From Marsupella aquatica (lineage: Eukaryota > Marchantiophyta): a DNA stretch of 64,000 bases. The DNA lies in NCBI GenBank assembly GCA_973895155.1, contig OZ316895.1:7936001-8000000 (forward strand). Direction: 5' to 3'. Both the position numbers and the translations under genes were made by a program. Positions 42,630 through 55,600 of this stretch are shown here, piece by piece (positions within the stretch are counted from its first letter, which is position 1; every line of letters starts with the position of its first letter). The notes under the pieces are model-generated. The model searched no databases. It saw nothing but the letters and a program-made list of their open reading frames with translations, and was not told the DNA's origin.

Positions 42630-43405
42630 TGGTCCCATGGAACCAGTACTTGCTCATCTCATTCCATTTCTCTAACACATAAGGAGTGGGGACGGCTCCC
42701 TGCTGCGCTTATGCCTTACTTCTTCTGGCTTTTTGGCCTAAATTTTGGTTGTCCCCCCTTGATTGGGTCTTTTGTGGGTGGTTTCATGTCTTCCCAGATG
42801 GGCTCCTTTAAGGCATTTTGCAGTTTGATATAATTACAGAAAGGTCTTGGATTCCCTTATTTGTCTAGCTCACCTATGGTCCCATGGAACCAGTACTTCC
42901 CCCTTCTCATTCCTATACTCTAAGACATGGGGATGGGCTCCTTTTGTTTTTTGCTTTTTGTTATATAGAAACATACAACATAGTGCCCAAGGGCAGAAAA
43001 CTCCTAATGTGGAGACATGATCCCAAAGGCCAAGGAACCCAATGAAGGGGAGGAAAAGAGGGAAATGGGCCCCAAGAAAAACAAGCCAAGGGGTCCCCAA
43101 TCAAAAGCCAACAAAGAAACAAAGACCAAAAAGTAACCAACATAGGAGCCGTGAATCTAACACTCTATTGAGCGAGGAGAACTGAAAGGCCTGATAGAGC
43201 TCTAGAATAAACTACATAGAAGGGTCAAGAAACAGAGAACTGAAAGGCTTGATAGAGCTATGGCATAAACTGCATAGAAGGGTCAAGAAACAGAACCGGC
43301 CCTATAGAAAGGTCTTGGATTCTCTCCTCGTCTAAAGCACCTATGGTCCCATGGAACAAGTAGCATTCCTATTCTCTGCAACATGGGAAGTGGGGACGGC
43401 TCCCA
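42630..43405 (+). repeat. Three dispersed direct repeats upstream of a gene
   Basis: Copies at about 42630-42702, 42838-42945 and 43302-43405 share GGTCCCATGGAAC(C/A)AGTA, then CTCATTCC-type sequence and a GGGGA-GG-CTCC end. The last two also share AAAGGTCTTGGATTC upstream. Between them lies a 58-bp tandem duplication (43177-43292). Together they fill the region just before the gene at 43506. Confidence 0.75.
43177..43292 (+). repeat. 58-bp tandem repeat, two copies
   Basis: Units starting GAGAACTGAAAGGC at 43177 and 43235, both ending AGAAGGGTCAAGAAACA, with few differences. Confidence 0.9.
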
Positions 43406-43505
43406 ATGCTAACTCATGAAACCCCGTCCGGATTGTTTCTTGCACGACGAGGAAAGAAGCGGTGTACAGAATCAATATTGTGAGTGTTCACCTCGTAAGA
43501 CAGTC

Positions 43506-44282
43506 ATGGCTAATTCCACATTGCCGCAGCTCTGTGGCTCTGGTCCTTCAAGGACATTGCCACAGCTCTGGTGCTGCCATGGCGAGAATAATTGTGATGG
43601 CATTGTGGGTACCCGAAGATTACGATTGCTACGGAAGGTGCAGCAGTTTCCACAGCGAATTGCTGGGCGCCCACCCTTTCGTGAATTGAGAGCCTCGTGC
43701 TCCAGTGCTGACTCGCAGGACAGCCATGGAGTTAGAGCTGACGCAGGGCAATGTGGGCGAAGGGACATTGGGATGGCATCAGTGGCGTTTTGCCTGTTTA
43801 CTTTCTCGAACAGCAAGAGCGAGGACGCACAGGCTGGTGGGCTGGACAAGTACCTGAAGAAGAAGAAATTGGACCCCCTGGACACTTATGTCCCCACTGT
43901 GCTGCTAGCTCAAACGCAGTTTCAGGAGGTGGATGGGAAGCTAGAAGGGGGTGAGCAGAAGACGTATGCGGATGCTCGGTCGTTGCTGCGCACTGGTCCT
44001 GCCGCCTCTCTTCGGACCGATATCCGTGCAGTTGCCCAGTATGCCGCAGAAACGGGGAATGAGGACGGCACTGCTGCTGTGGATCAGTGTCTCAGTGCTT
44101 TGGAGGATTTGGACTCTCTTCTGCTGCAGGCGTCGAGATCAAGTGGAGCTCCAATTGAGAGGATGAAGAAGGATCTCACCATGACTGTTAGCGCTCTGGA
44201 TAGGCTTCTGGCAACCGTTCCGACGGAGATTTTAGAAAAATCTAAAGCCATCGCAGAGGCATACAAAGAATCCAGTTACTAG
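43506..44282 (+). CDS. Probable thylakoid-lumen PsbQ-like helical protein
   Basis: The frame is open from 43416. I choose the ATG at 43506 (context GTCATGGCT) because MANSTLPQLCGS starts a serine- and arginine-rich, acid-poor chloroplast transit peptide; this gives 258 residues. At about 85-110 there is a twin arginine, a hydrophobic stretch (MASVAFCLFTF) and AQA, which fits a Tat-type lumen signal cleaved after AQA. The mature part (about 148 residues) is helical: LDKYLKKKKLDPLDTYVPTV, YADARSLLRTGPAASLRTDI, LSALEDLDSLLLQASR and TMTVSALDRLLATVP. The spacing resembles the PsbQ four-helix bundle. I recall similar conserved plant proteins of unknown function, so the PsbQ link is structural inference. 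An intron in the 5' part is not excluded. Confidence 0.7.
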   Translation: MANSTLPQLCGSGPSRTLPQLWCCHGENNCDGIVGTRRLRLLRKVQQFPQRIAGRPPFRELRASCSSADSQDSHGVRADAGQCGRRDIGMASVAFCLFTFSNSKSEDAQAGGLDKYLKKKKLDPLDTYVPTVLLAQTQFQEVDGKLEGGEQKTYADARSLLRTGPAASLRTDIRAVAQYAAETGNEDGTAAVDQCLSALEDLDSLLLQASRSSGAPIERMKKDLTMTVSALDRLLATVPTEILEKSKAIAEAYKESSY

Positions 44283-46647
44283 GATACCACCACATGGTCA
44301 TCTTGTACACCAATTTGTAGCTGCCAGTCACTGGCCAATGTTTTGGCAAGGTCTGAATTGATAATTCTGCATGGAAAACATCTCTCCTAGTGCATCTGCC
44401 TTGCTATTTTCCTGTCAGGGAAGGTAAAGCTCTTCTCGCTGAGTAGATAGAGTTGTACACTTGTACAGCGGTTTCTATTGAAACCTTCGTTTCACCATGA
44501 ATTTCTTTTTCCTTTTGTAATCAACGGCACTTCCGGAATTACGACATAAGTAACAAGTTTTACCGGGTCAGACCACATTCAATTGTCTCTTCCATTTGCC
44601 AATCCTGTGTTTTCCATTGCTGGGTACTCCAGATTGGAATGTACAGTAGGTTCAAGGTTTTCAGCAGGTTCGAGTTGTGCCGATTACTCCCTGAATGTTC
44701 CGTTGAGGAGTCTCTTCACTGTTAATTGTCTTTGTCTGTCCTTGAAAGCAATATATCAGTCTCTCCTCCGATATGGAGCAATGAATCCTCTGCTGACTTA
44801 AGAAGCTGGGGATAATGTCCTAGTGCCTGTGAATATCACATCTTGCGGAGGAGATTGCCATGAATAAATAGATGTGAAATGCTGGGTTCTAATGCCCTTA
44901 CTCTGCACACAAAGACATCCTGAGCGGGAACTAACTTCTCTTCAAGCCCACGATACAAGCTCCTCTTAGTTATGCTGAAATTTGTCATCATTGAGATTTT
45001 GATCTTCCTGCATCCCATTTTCCAAGTGTCTGCTACTCTTTTTGAATGTCCGCCTTGTCAGGCTTGATACACAGGGAAAGCTCATGCTATACTTTTGACA
45101 GGTACCAGATCGGTAGACATGTCATAGAACCAACCTTCCTATCTCGCCGTGATACATTTGTCCCTGCGACACAACCGCCGATTTTCTCTTTAGGATGGAT
45201 TTTCCAAGTGAAGAATATACAGAGGTTCGACATATTCAATCCGAATCGAATCACCTAATGCACAAGTAATCCCGTGAATAAATAACGATCGAATTTGAAG
45301 TATAAAACGCTTGTACATTGTCCCACCCTATCCAAGCCCCACAAACAGTAGCGACATCTGATCATTGATCAAGCCCCCGTCAAGCTGCCATAGCTCGATA
45401 CTGGTCAAAATCCTTTGCCAGATCAGTCTGGAATACTACTTCAGCTCCACAGTTCCACACATGTAATTATATCAGCAAATAGTACGCAGACAACCTCTGG
45501 GATTCGAGCTGGAAGAGTTAAAGTTAAAATGGCCGCTGTTCACTCAAACTTGTGTCATGGTCCGGTGTACAAAAGGAAACTCCGCCGCAGAAAACAGAAA
45601 TCACAATATTCAGTTTGGCGTATCCTTTTGAGCAAACTGAGGGCTAGGATGACATGATGCCCCGTGTCATGCAGCTTGTCCCTCACTTATAAAATAAATC
45701 TCGATCGTATCTAGACAGACAGATGATTGTGCTTAAGAAGTCATGCTGTTCTCTTTATTGAGGATTACAAATGGACAAAATCCGTACCATCAAACTGCTT
45801 GCAGTGCGTAATATCGATACTTCGGATCCAATGGCACAGAACATTCTAACACAAACTTTAAATCAATTGCTCCGTAGCTACGATACACCTAGAATGATTG
45901 TAAGGAAAAGCCTTAGTGAGAACTTCGTCGTTTCTTTAAAATATATGGCCTCTGTACAAGTGAACATCCTCGGACAGTGTTTGCACCAGCTTTATCAATA
46001 CTGACAATTTATAAACATTCCCGTACAGAAGCGTTCACATGGAATTCGTTCCGCAAAAGTCACAATATTCCTGAAACACCTGCACGACCCACAATGTTTT
46101 TTTAATGAGTAACTCCATTACGCGAACTCATTCATAGCCTAACCCACGTGTCCCTGCAAACTAGAGCAGTTCAACTATACGCATCACATAAGTAAACGTC
46201 ATAACGGCACAGGTGGTCACTTCCAATCATTCTTGCTCTAAAAGCATTTCAAACAACTGGTGCTGATGATTTGAAGTAACCCATTTAAACGTTTATGAAA
46301 AATCTCCAGTGGACCTTGAAATTACTGCCTTCTCTTCTAGAACGGACGGGATATTCAAAAGCCCTCAGGATGCGAATCCACGAGCCCCCATGTCGATGCC
46401 CTGCAAACCTTCGATTTCAATTCCACACAGCAAAATCAATGTTTCCTGAGTCTATCAAGCAGACAGATTGCTAGAGTGTGACTCCTTTCGCAAGAGAGAT
46501 CAGTCAATAATACAATACTTAAAAATAATTCAAGGGAAATTTCTAAACCCTTTTCCTAAGTACAGATTGAAATTGACTGTGTTGCTACCTTGCCGGGAAA
46601 TAACTCAGATTCGTCTTGATGAGGCGGGATCCGTGAAGCTAGTCACT
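44283..46647. other. Intergenic, no gene seen
   Basis: 3' flank of the PsbQ-like gene and 3' flank of the antiporter gene, which converge here. Short frames only, with nothing recognizable. Confidence 0.45.
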
Positions 46648-49600
46648 TCACCATACGGAATTGTGAGTTTGGAAAAGACTGCTTGGAGATGCAATCTCCA
46701 CAATATGCTCCTCCTCATCTGATTCCCCACTGGAATCTCCAGGTCGGACCTTTACGCGAAGCTTACGACGCAAAAGTGAAGGGGCAGTTGGCACCAAGTC
46801 TGTGTGACTGCGAGCTTTCCTATGATCAGTGACAGTATTCTCAGTTCTTGGAGCTGGTGCTAAAGTGTGTGCAGATGCAAACCGCCGTGACACAGATCTT
46901 CTCGCGAGTGCTGAGTATGATAGGCTCGGAGCGCTATTCTTTCCCAACAGATTCTGGAGGCTGTATCCACTCATCCCCCTTTCCAATATATTTACCTGTT
47001 CCAGTGTGCGAAAGGTCAGGTATGGCAATAGATAGACAATAAACAACCCAAAGTACGTATACTACCACTGTACCGCTATACAATTTATACAACCTCCGGA
47101 AGGCTGCATATCAAGTAGATTACCATGCTTGAACAGCCTCAAACACGTTATCTATTAGGACTTTAAATCATCGCTATCTATTAGCTCAGCAGCTTCACCT
47201 TACTGCCATAAAGGCTCAGCTCCATTGCTCTGGCAGAATAGCTGGCAGATTGATCTTCTAGAGTTTTCGAAGATTTCAAACTGGATCTGGATGCTGCATC
47301 AACCAATCGGCCTTGGGAATTGCAATACTTAGAGGGAAACCGCAGTAAGGAACCATGCTCTCCGAACTGTGGGGAAAGAATTGAAGTCATAGATGGAACA
47401 GACGTAACAGAGCGGACTGACTGAAGGTCAAGGAGAAGAACACGAGCACGAGCTTCCGCAAGATAGATTAAACTTTGTGGTATCAAGTTACTGGCCCTAC
47501 TACCTGCAAATTTTAGGGCAGAGACCACGAAAACGATGTCAAGCATCAGTCATGGGCACTATTCACAGAAAGGGTCATGAAGGGTTTGATTATCAACCCG
47601 AATACTTACGTACTACGTGTTCATAATTATTGCAGACAAAGATGAGTACAGAATTTCTATACGATTGGACTTCTGGCGTACGTCAACGATGAATGATGGT
47701 TGCTCTTCTTATGCTAACTGCTGCCCGAAATTCCAATTTTCTCTCTGATGCTTGATGCTTAAAAAAGCTCGGAAACGTGATGGCTCACTAGCCAAAAGGA
47801 TTAATACTTCCTCTTGTGAAACTTCCCGTCCTTCATGGTCATTTCTCTCTATTCTATCTCAAAGAAGTAGAAAGATTATCACTGCTGATTTCGTATAGAA
47901 ATCAGACAATATATTTCAACGACAGAATGTGAATCGTTCCTCAGATCTTTAGAGCCTCAACAAACTCCTTGCGAAAGGAAACCATACCTCTGTGTGCTAC
48001 CTCCAGCACCTGACTAAACAAACCAGCAGGAGCACCGATAACGTCATTTTTATCCTCCTGCTTCACAAATCCTTCCAATAAGATTCCTATCTTGCCATGT
48101 TCCACCTCTATCACTTCTCCGCGAATATACGTGCGCATATCAGAACCCTCCACCATAAATGCGCGGAGCTCTTGCATTGTCACCGTTTCAAAGTGCTGTG
48201 GAATAACCAACTTGGCAATCACAAGTGCACTTTCCTGCAAACCCACATTGTCATTTAGTTCCAGAAGTAGAAAACGCCCACATACAATACATTGCGAAAT
48301 TAAGGATACGTATTCTGAGCAAACGAGCGGTCCAGTACAATACAAAACGGGTAGGCTTCATCAACATCAACGCGAGCCTTCTCGTAAACATTTAAAAAGA
48401 CCCCGTGACGTCTTGCATGCTCAAAACAAGCTGACATTCATGTTCTTTCCATTATTCATTATTTCCAGGTGAGTTCCAACAGTCAGAAAACAGCTACGAG
48501 CTTCCACGCCCCTTCAAATCACTGTAGTCTATGGGATAGTGAACAAAAGAGAAGAGTAACTGGACAGATTTAGTGATAAGATGTGACACCTGCCAAAAGA
48601 ATTCCTCTAGTTCTTCGTCCGCATGTATAGCTGCCATAAGCTTTTCAGTTTCAATATAGAAACAATGCACCACTGAATCTGCCGTCATACTGCAAAGTCG
48701 CGGCTTGCCAGTCAATGCTTCATAGAGGCCCAACGTACTACCATGTGAAAATATTGGGTGCAGCATATTTCGATCCCTGTACTTTTCACCAGTCCACTGT
48801 AACCAAACAAAGATATTCAGATTACAGCACGTTAATCATGCTACACACATGTCATCCTCTCAATATATAGAAAGAGAGGGAGAGAGCAAGATAGTTGAAG
48901 AGAGCAATCGTAGAGTCTAAAGCGGTTTGTTCCTAGCATGGACAACCCAGGTACAACGAAGACAAAGAAGTTACCTTGACATTTCCATTAACAATAAACC
49001 ATACACCGTCGGCCCTTGCATCCTCTCCATACAGGATATTATCTCTAAATAGCATGATTTCGTTGGCACTACTCAAGAGCCTACCCTGGACTGCAGCTGG
49101 AAGTGCTCCAAAGAAAGGATGATTTTTCAGTGCGTCAAAAGCTGAGGGCATCTGAACCATAGGTGGGTCTCTGTGCAGCTTCTTCAAATCAGCCTTCATC
49201 ATCAGGAAACGTACAGATGTACAGATCTGTCAGTCAGGACTCGGTCATATGTTCTTCTCCAACCCTCAGGCACCGAGAAGAGTAAATCGAAATTCGAAGT
49301 ATATCCTGAGCATCTACAGACCCAGCTACGAAAGCCTTATCAAGGTTATCAAGGATTTCTAAAAAAACATGCCTGGATGTTCACCGTTCACCATCACAAA
49401 GAAACCCAATTTCAGGTTCAGGTATGTTTCCATGACACACCTGGACAATGTCGTGAAGATGAGTTGTCTCCTTTCCTTCCAAAAGGCCTGCCTCGTCCAG
49501 GCTTGTGACATATGTACTTAAATGTAACAGAATTGCGTATGTCACCTGCTTAGTTTTTATAACTCGCAACACCTACACAAGAAACATGCATGACTTCAGA

Positions 49601-52600
49601 CGCAGAAGCCAAATTGCAAATTGGGTCATAATTGCATAGCAAAATCTAGATGAGAACAAATAATTCTCATGTTCTGAGGTCTGGTTCAGGAGAGGGACAT
49701 AAAATGGAACGCATGATACGGTCCAAACGGTTTGAAATAGAGTATGCCATCTTAGTTACCAGCAACCCTGGCGTTCGTATTAACTCCCAAACACCACAAG
49801 TTCATGAACAAATTTTCCCAAACAAGATAACTACTTTAATTACATTTGATGTTGTATTATTAGTAACACAATATAATACATCAGTGAAGGTTGATCTGCC
49901 TACTATTCAAAAGTTCAACAAGTTGACATTGATAGCCGTGACCCTCGGATCTGTGTAGACCTTTCGGAAAGCAAACTGTATATCCAATCGCATAATTAGG
50001 GCGTGCACTTCGACAAACCTGTGGAAAGGAAAGTCGGACATCTTCAAGAAAATCCCTAGCCTGGCGTCCTTCACTTTGACTTTCTTTTATCACAGCATCA
50101 GCAAACTCGCTTTCTCCTGATAAAGAATCTAAGCGTGAGAAGTGCTGCAAAAATGCTTGAATGGATTTCTTTCGTATAGCAATTAGAACCCTAAGCGCAT
50201 TAGACATGTGGCTACGCAAGAAGGCCTGTGCGTCATGAGAGACAGCTCAAAAAATGCTGCATTGCAATGACATAGCACACATCAAAAAATCCAAAAATCC
50301 TTTACAACACCTCGTCACCCGAAACCAATAACCTGAATATAATTGTCAAGAGATCCACTGCTGTTCAGATTGGTTTAAGAATGCTGGCACTGGGTAGATT
50401 GAAAAATCTATGCACGTGAACCATTTACACATCAATGTAATGAGAAATGTTCGATGGAATTCCCAATTGTACCAATAAATTCTCGAAGTTGAGATTGTGC
50501 CTGTCGATGAGCTCGGAGAAACGCTGCAGCAATATAGCAACCAAGCTCCAATCGTCCTACTATCCAGTATGTCAGAATACGTTGCGGCAATAGGGTCGAA
50601 CTTCTCCATTTCAGATACCGAGGAAAGCGGACATGTGGTTTAAGTCCCGTCCAGTCTTGCATTGGCAAGTCTCGAGCAACCTGCCGATCCAATTTGTTTA
50701 CCATGCCTGACAATAAGTATAAAGAGCAACTTTCTGATGCGGATACGATGTTTCTAATTACTAATGTGCCATTTCACCCACAATACCACCAGAGGTAACT
50801 TGCTTGATATACAGGTCCTCATTAACACCTACACTGTCCAGAGCTTCATCCACCGATCCCATTAGTAAGATTGCTGCTGTTCGTGTGATACGTCCCTCCC
50901 CCAACATCGCCCAGTACGCTGCTTGCACTCCTGTGAATAGAGGCACGGGCGTGTCACAATGCTGTGTTTCAACGTGAAAGTCAATTTCATCTACAACGGA
51001 ATGATCAGTCTGCTGATGCATACATCATCTTGCATCCATGCTTCCCTCAAAGTCTGAAACGCAATATTCTGTCTGAGCTCTAACTGCAGCGGAACATTGA
51101 AATTAGTAAGAACTAGTATAAGTACTTCAGCAAGATGGTATGCACCATTACCATTCAAAAATCGGACCCGGGTGTCTTGGAAAGCAAGCCTCCGTGCTGT
51201 CTCCCCTGTTGCACTAGCTTGATGAGGATGCGTACGAGCTCCACCAGAGGTCATTTCACCCAAGGAAGTGATATACTTGCGCACCGTCGTCCAGTCCGCC
51301 GGACCCAAATCTTCATCTTCTCCTAACTCTCCAAATGATTCCAAAGCTTTGTCGTACATTTCATGCCGCACGTAATTTAATATATGCATCTGCAAAAATT
51401 GAGAAAAATGTTGATTATTACAACAAATTCATGAGGGAAAGCAACCCCTCGTCTAAGCACACCTACCTCGAACTGTGAATAGTTCTTGATATAATTCATC
51501 CATACTGTAAGCTCAAGAAGAGAAAGAAAATTTGAAAACGATTGATAAGAACCCAAAGTTCTTGCTTCAGTCAACAAATATACTCTCAGACCTCACTCAT
51601 TTGCATCCAAAAAATCACAATTGTAAACACTAAAAACCCTATCGTACACAACAAGATAAGTGACTCAGGGAGATGCAAACTGAAAAGTTAAGCAGGACAG
51701 TGAATCGACCTTCAAGTCATTCGTGTGCTCCATACGCAGAAGTTGCAACAAGAATTGCGTTGTGGTTCCATTGATAATTAAAGTTAGTAACACAACTCCA
51801 CCTGTGAAGAATACAAACTGTTGCAATACAGCTGGAGGTCAACATGTACTCCTACTATGCTTGCACAAATTTGCATTGCTGGAAAGAAATACAACTCATT
51901 AGATAGGAAGTCTAGCCTCCATCCAACGACGGTATGAGAGGCCGTTTTGTATCCATTTCTTTACTACATACAGGTCTACCGAACCACGTTGACAGAAAAC
52001 ATCAGATTTTCTCACATTCTATAGCACATCACGAAGCAAAAATCAGGAGTAAATGGCAACCATGCAGATGGGAGGAAAGTACCCGCGCTGTTGTCTGCTT
52101 TGAGATTAAAGTATATCCTTTTGATTCAATTTCCCCCACTTTCTGCAGAGCACAAAAGGTAGATTCAGAAACAGGCCAGCAGTAGCATCAACAGGAACTT
52201 TCGCCACAAATCTACTATATATTAGATGGAAGAAAGTTTGCACGTATTTTGAAATCATTTATGTTTAAACAAGCAAACGACGGCAGATGTTTTGTACACT
52301 CACTGCAACAGACAACGAGAGAGATAAGGCAACAGCTCCACGGAGTCCGGCCCAAATTAGGATAGCTGCCTCTTTCCAGTTAAGACCATAACCAAAGTAT
52401 CTGAGCCCAGGGTAGAGAACTACAACAACCACTGCCCTGGACAATTGTAAGAATAGGTAGAGCATAACAAGGTAGCCCCAGTCATGCGCTGCAAAACGGC
52501 CAAATAACAACCCATCAGCAGGGCAGCAATCTGGATAATTATACCGATAAACTTATTCAATCAGTTAAAATGCAAAGCCCAACTTATCAGACAATTTTCC

Positions 52601-55600
52601 TGTCTGAATTCTCAACGAGGCAAACGTGCATCTTGAATATTTCTAAACAGACCACGGTTCCAAAATGATAGAACAAGCCGCTGCAAGAACCTACCTGTAA
52701 TTTGTCTCATTACTGTCCTCTTTCACTTTTCATTCTGTTCCTTCATCGCTTTAACAGTATGTATACTCTTAAACTGTTCATTTTGCACATAACATTAAAA
52801 AGAATCTACTTTCGTAACTAGACCCTCCTAACTGATCTTCAACAGAGTGACCAGTTTCTAAAAAGGTGGAGCGACGGATTGGGCCTGGTAACGTGACGAA
52901 ACTATCAAGAGCCGGGACTCCTAAATTAGCCTTTAGTTCATGAGCTACACCGAGAACACTGGTCAAGGAACCTAACCAGACCCACAAAATGCGTGACAAG
53001 GCTACCTACAGTCCATCAAAGAAGAAACTCCGAATTGATGATTGCATAAAAATACCTTCTATCTGGTCCCGACTTACAAGAATGCTCTCTGCAATGACTA
53101 CTCCGCTGCAAGAGATCATACATACATGTTGAATCGATGCAATCCTCAATCACTGGCAGTTTACGTCACTCTAACCATAATTCACTCAATACTGCCAATG
53201 TTCTTTCGCGGTCGTAGTTACAAAGCTCATAATGTACGAAGATTCCATACTTTTCAACATGCCGACATGCCAACAAATGAAAAAGCTAGTTGTAGAAAGT
53301 GATCAAGCCGCGCAAGCCATGCCCATTGCAGTGAAGACAGCCAGACCTGAGTAAAAAAATAAGGGTGTTGGCAATATAAGAGACCATCTCCCTGTCAGCA
53401 AAGTGGGAAAATAAATATACATATAGAGCCACATTTAGTTGCCATGAACTAAATTATCAGGAGTACTTCAAGTCAATGTTGGATTTGCTTTTATCATGCT
53501 AAAATCTTTGGTGAAATAAGTGACAATGCCATTAGGGTAAGGATAAATCGAATCGAAGGAAAATGGAATTCGTAGGATGAATCAAAGACAGATCTGAAGA
53601 ACAGAGAACATAGCTGCTCAACAGACAGCATTTAGTGAATTCGAGAACACTTATAGCCCAACCCTAAAACTGAAGCAAATAACCCTCCTACGCATTTGTT
53701 TAGAGTAATGAAGATAAAAATGGAGCAGCATTGACCAAATAGAGACATGAACTACCAGAAATGGTGCATGCTCTGCTGGCTTTCACCAGTAAAGGCAGTT
53801 CGTGCAAATGCTGCAAAAAAGCTTCATGTAACCATACAAACACACATATAAGATCGAGAGACATATATTTTTATCAGTCATAAATCATCCTCTCCATTGT
53901 CAACATTGTAACTGAACTTCATGTAGGTACAGTCCATACCATACGTCAGCGCGACAATACCTGCTGATACCATAATGGAGACAAACTGGACCTAAAATTG
54001 CCCCAAAATCGGAACTTCTACAATACCCTCTACTCCACAAACAAACAGTCACAATTTCCTACCCAGCACTTCGTGACAAATTACAACCTTTTAAATTAAC
54101 ATCATAAACCTATGCTTCGGTTCTGCATGAAAGGCTCAGGCTACTCACATTCCGAGAGTCATTACCGTCAAAACACCGGAAACTTGAGCCTCATCTTCAG
54201 CCTAGACACGGACATTGTAATCACCAGTGCTTTAGGTTCAGACCAAGATAATCTGTTCATATCTGTGAACATTTAGCGACAGGGTGAAACTCGAAAAGGT
54301 CACTAGTCTCCAGGGAGAGTGGAAATGGTTTAAAAAAAACCCAGCTTCGAAGCTTACCACAAAGAAGGCCAAGTAGCTCGCAGTTAATGTCAGTGTGATT
54401 TCCAAGACTGTGTCATTAAATATCCGTCCAATCCAGAATACGGCGATCAGCCCACAGCCAAAACCTAATGCAACCCTGCAAAAGAGTGGATAGGGTCTTG
54501 ACAAGTAAAACTACCGTCTTGAAGAATTCATCAAACCTCGCAAAGAACTGATGCAGCGGAAAGTATAATATCGGGTTAGAGGCGCGATACATACGCTCCA
54601 AATGCAACTCGACTGAAGAACTCCACAATCTGACCGACAGTAAAATGCTGCCCTAACACCATTTTGAAAAATAGCTTGTAAACTACAATCGCGGTCCTGT
54701 AGACAAGCAATTCCAACGGTTACAGGAATCCTTTCAAAGCTGTCGTATTGCTAATCAGTGATTGTTGGTCAGCTCAAACATCTTTTCAGATCCTGTAACT
54801 AAAATTTCCAAAGTCTCACCCATCGTTCATCAAAGATTCACCCTCCACAATCGTACTCAATTTCTTGCTCGCACCAAGTTCTTTAAGAAGAGCAACAACT
54901 GCAACTGGATCTGTTGCACTAAGAAGGCCACCCAAAAGCAAACACGTACTCCAATTCCATCCATAAGGAAATATGTACTGCACAAGAACAGGTCCAATGC
55001 AGAATGGGTAATCAATAGCCACACCAAAGAGCGCGCAAGTTACTGAAAGTGCGCACCAGGTCTCCAGAGACAAGGCATCACTAGACTCGACAGGCTCTAA
55101 ACAAAAGTGGCAATAAGGGCGATTCCTCAGAGACACTGAAAAATTAAAAACTCAACTGGATTGGATAGATGAGCGTGAGACACTCACACGATTGACGAGA
55201 GCAAGACAACCCGTTGAGATGACAACTCCAGGACCAGCAAGCAACACCATTTGCATGATGCATCTCTGTTCACGATACACTCGATTAGAGTTAACCGACC
55301 ACACACCCACAATATTGGAAACCGCCATAACAGATACTGATCTCTGAATGCCCTCAACTAGAGATCGCTACCAACCTTGAAAAAAACTGAAAAACCTGGT
55401 ACTTCGTTTGTCTATTGCACACCTTAATTTGATGGATCTCCATTGAAAATGAGCTTTCGAAGAGAAGAGCTGGTAAGAAGACAAATAGAATGAGGTTTGG
55501 ATTGATGTTTGACCCTGTACAAAGTGCGAAACAAGTCAGAATGTGCTCCGAGGGAATCTTGATAATTTCGTGCCTACAAAACCTTAGACCTATACTCAGC

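Noticed and set aside
51710-51817. Suspected frameshift in the antiporter exon FVFFTGG...MEHTNDLK
   Set aside because: On recounting, the exon is 108 nt and reads in frame throughout; the apparent extra base was a miscount.
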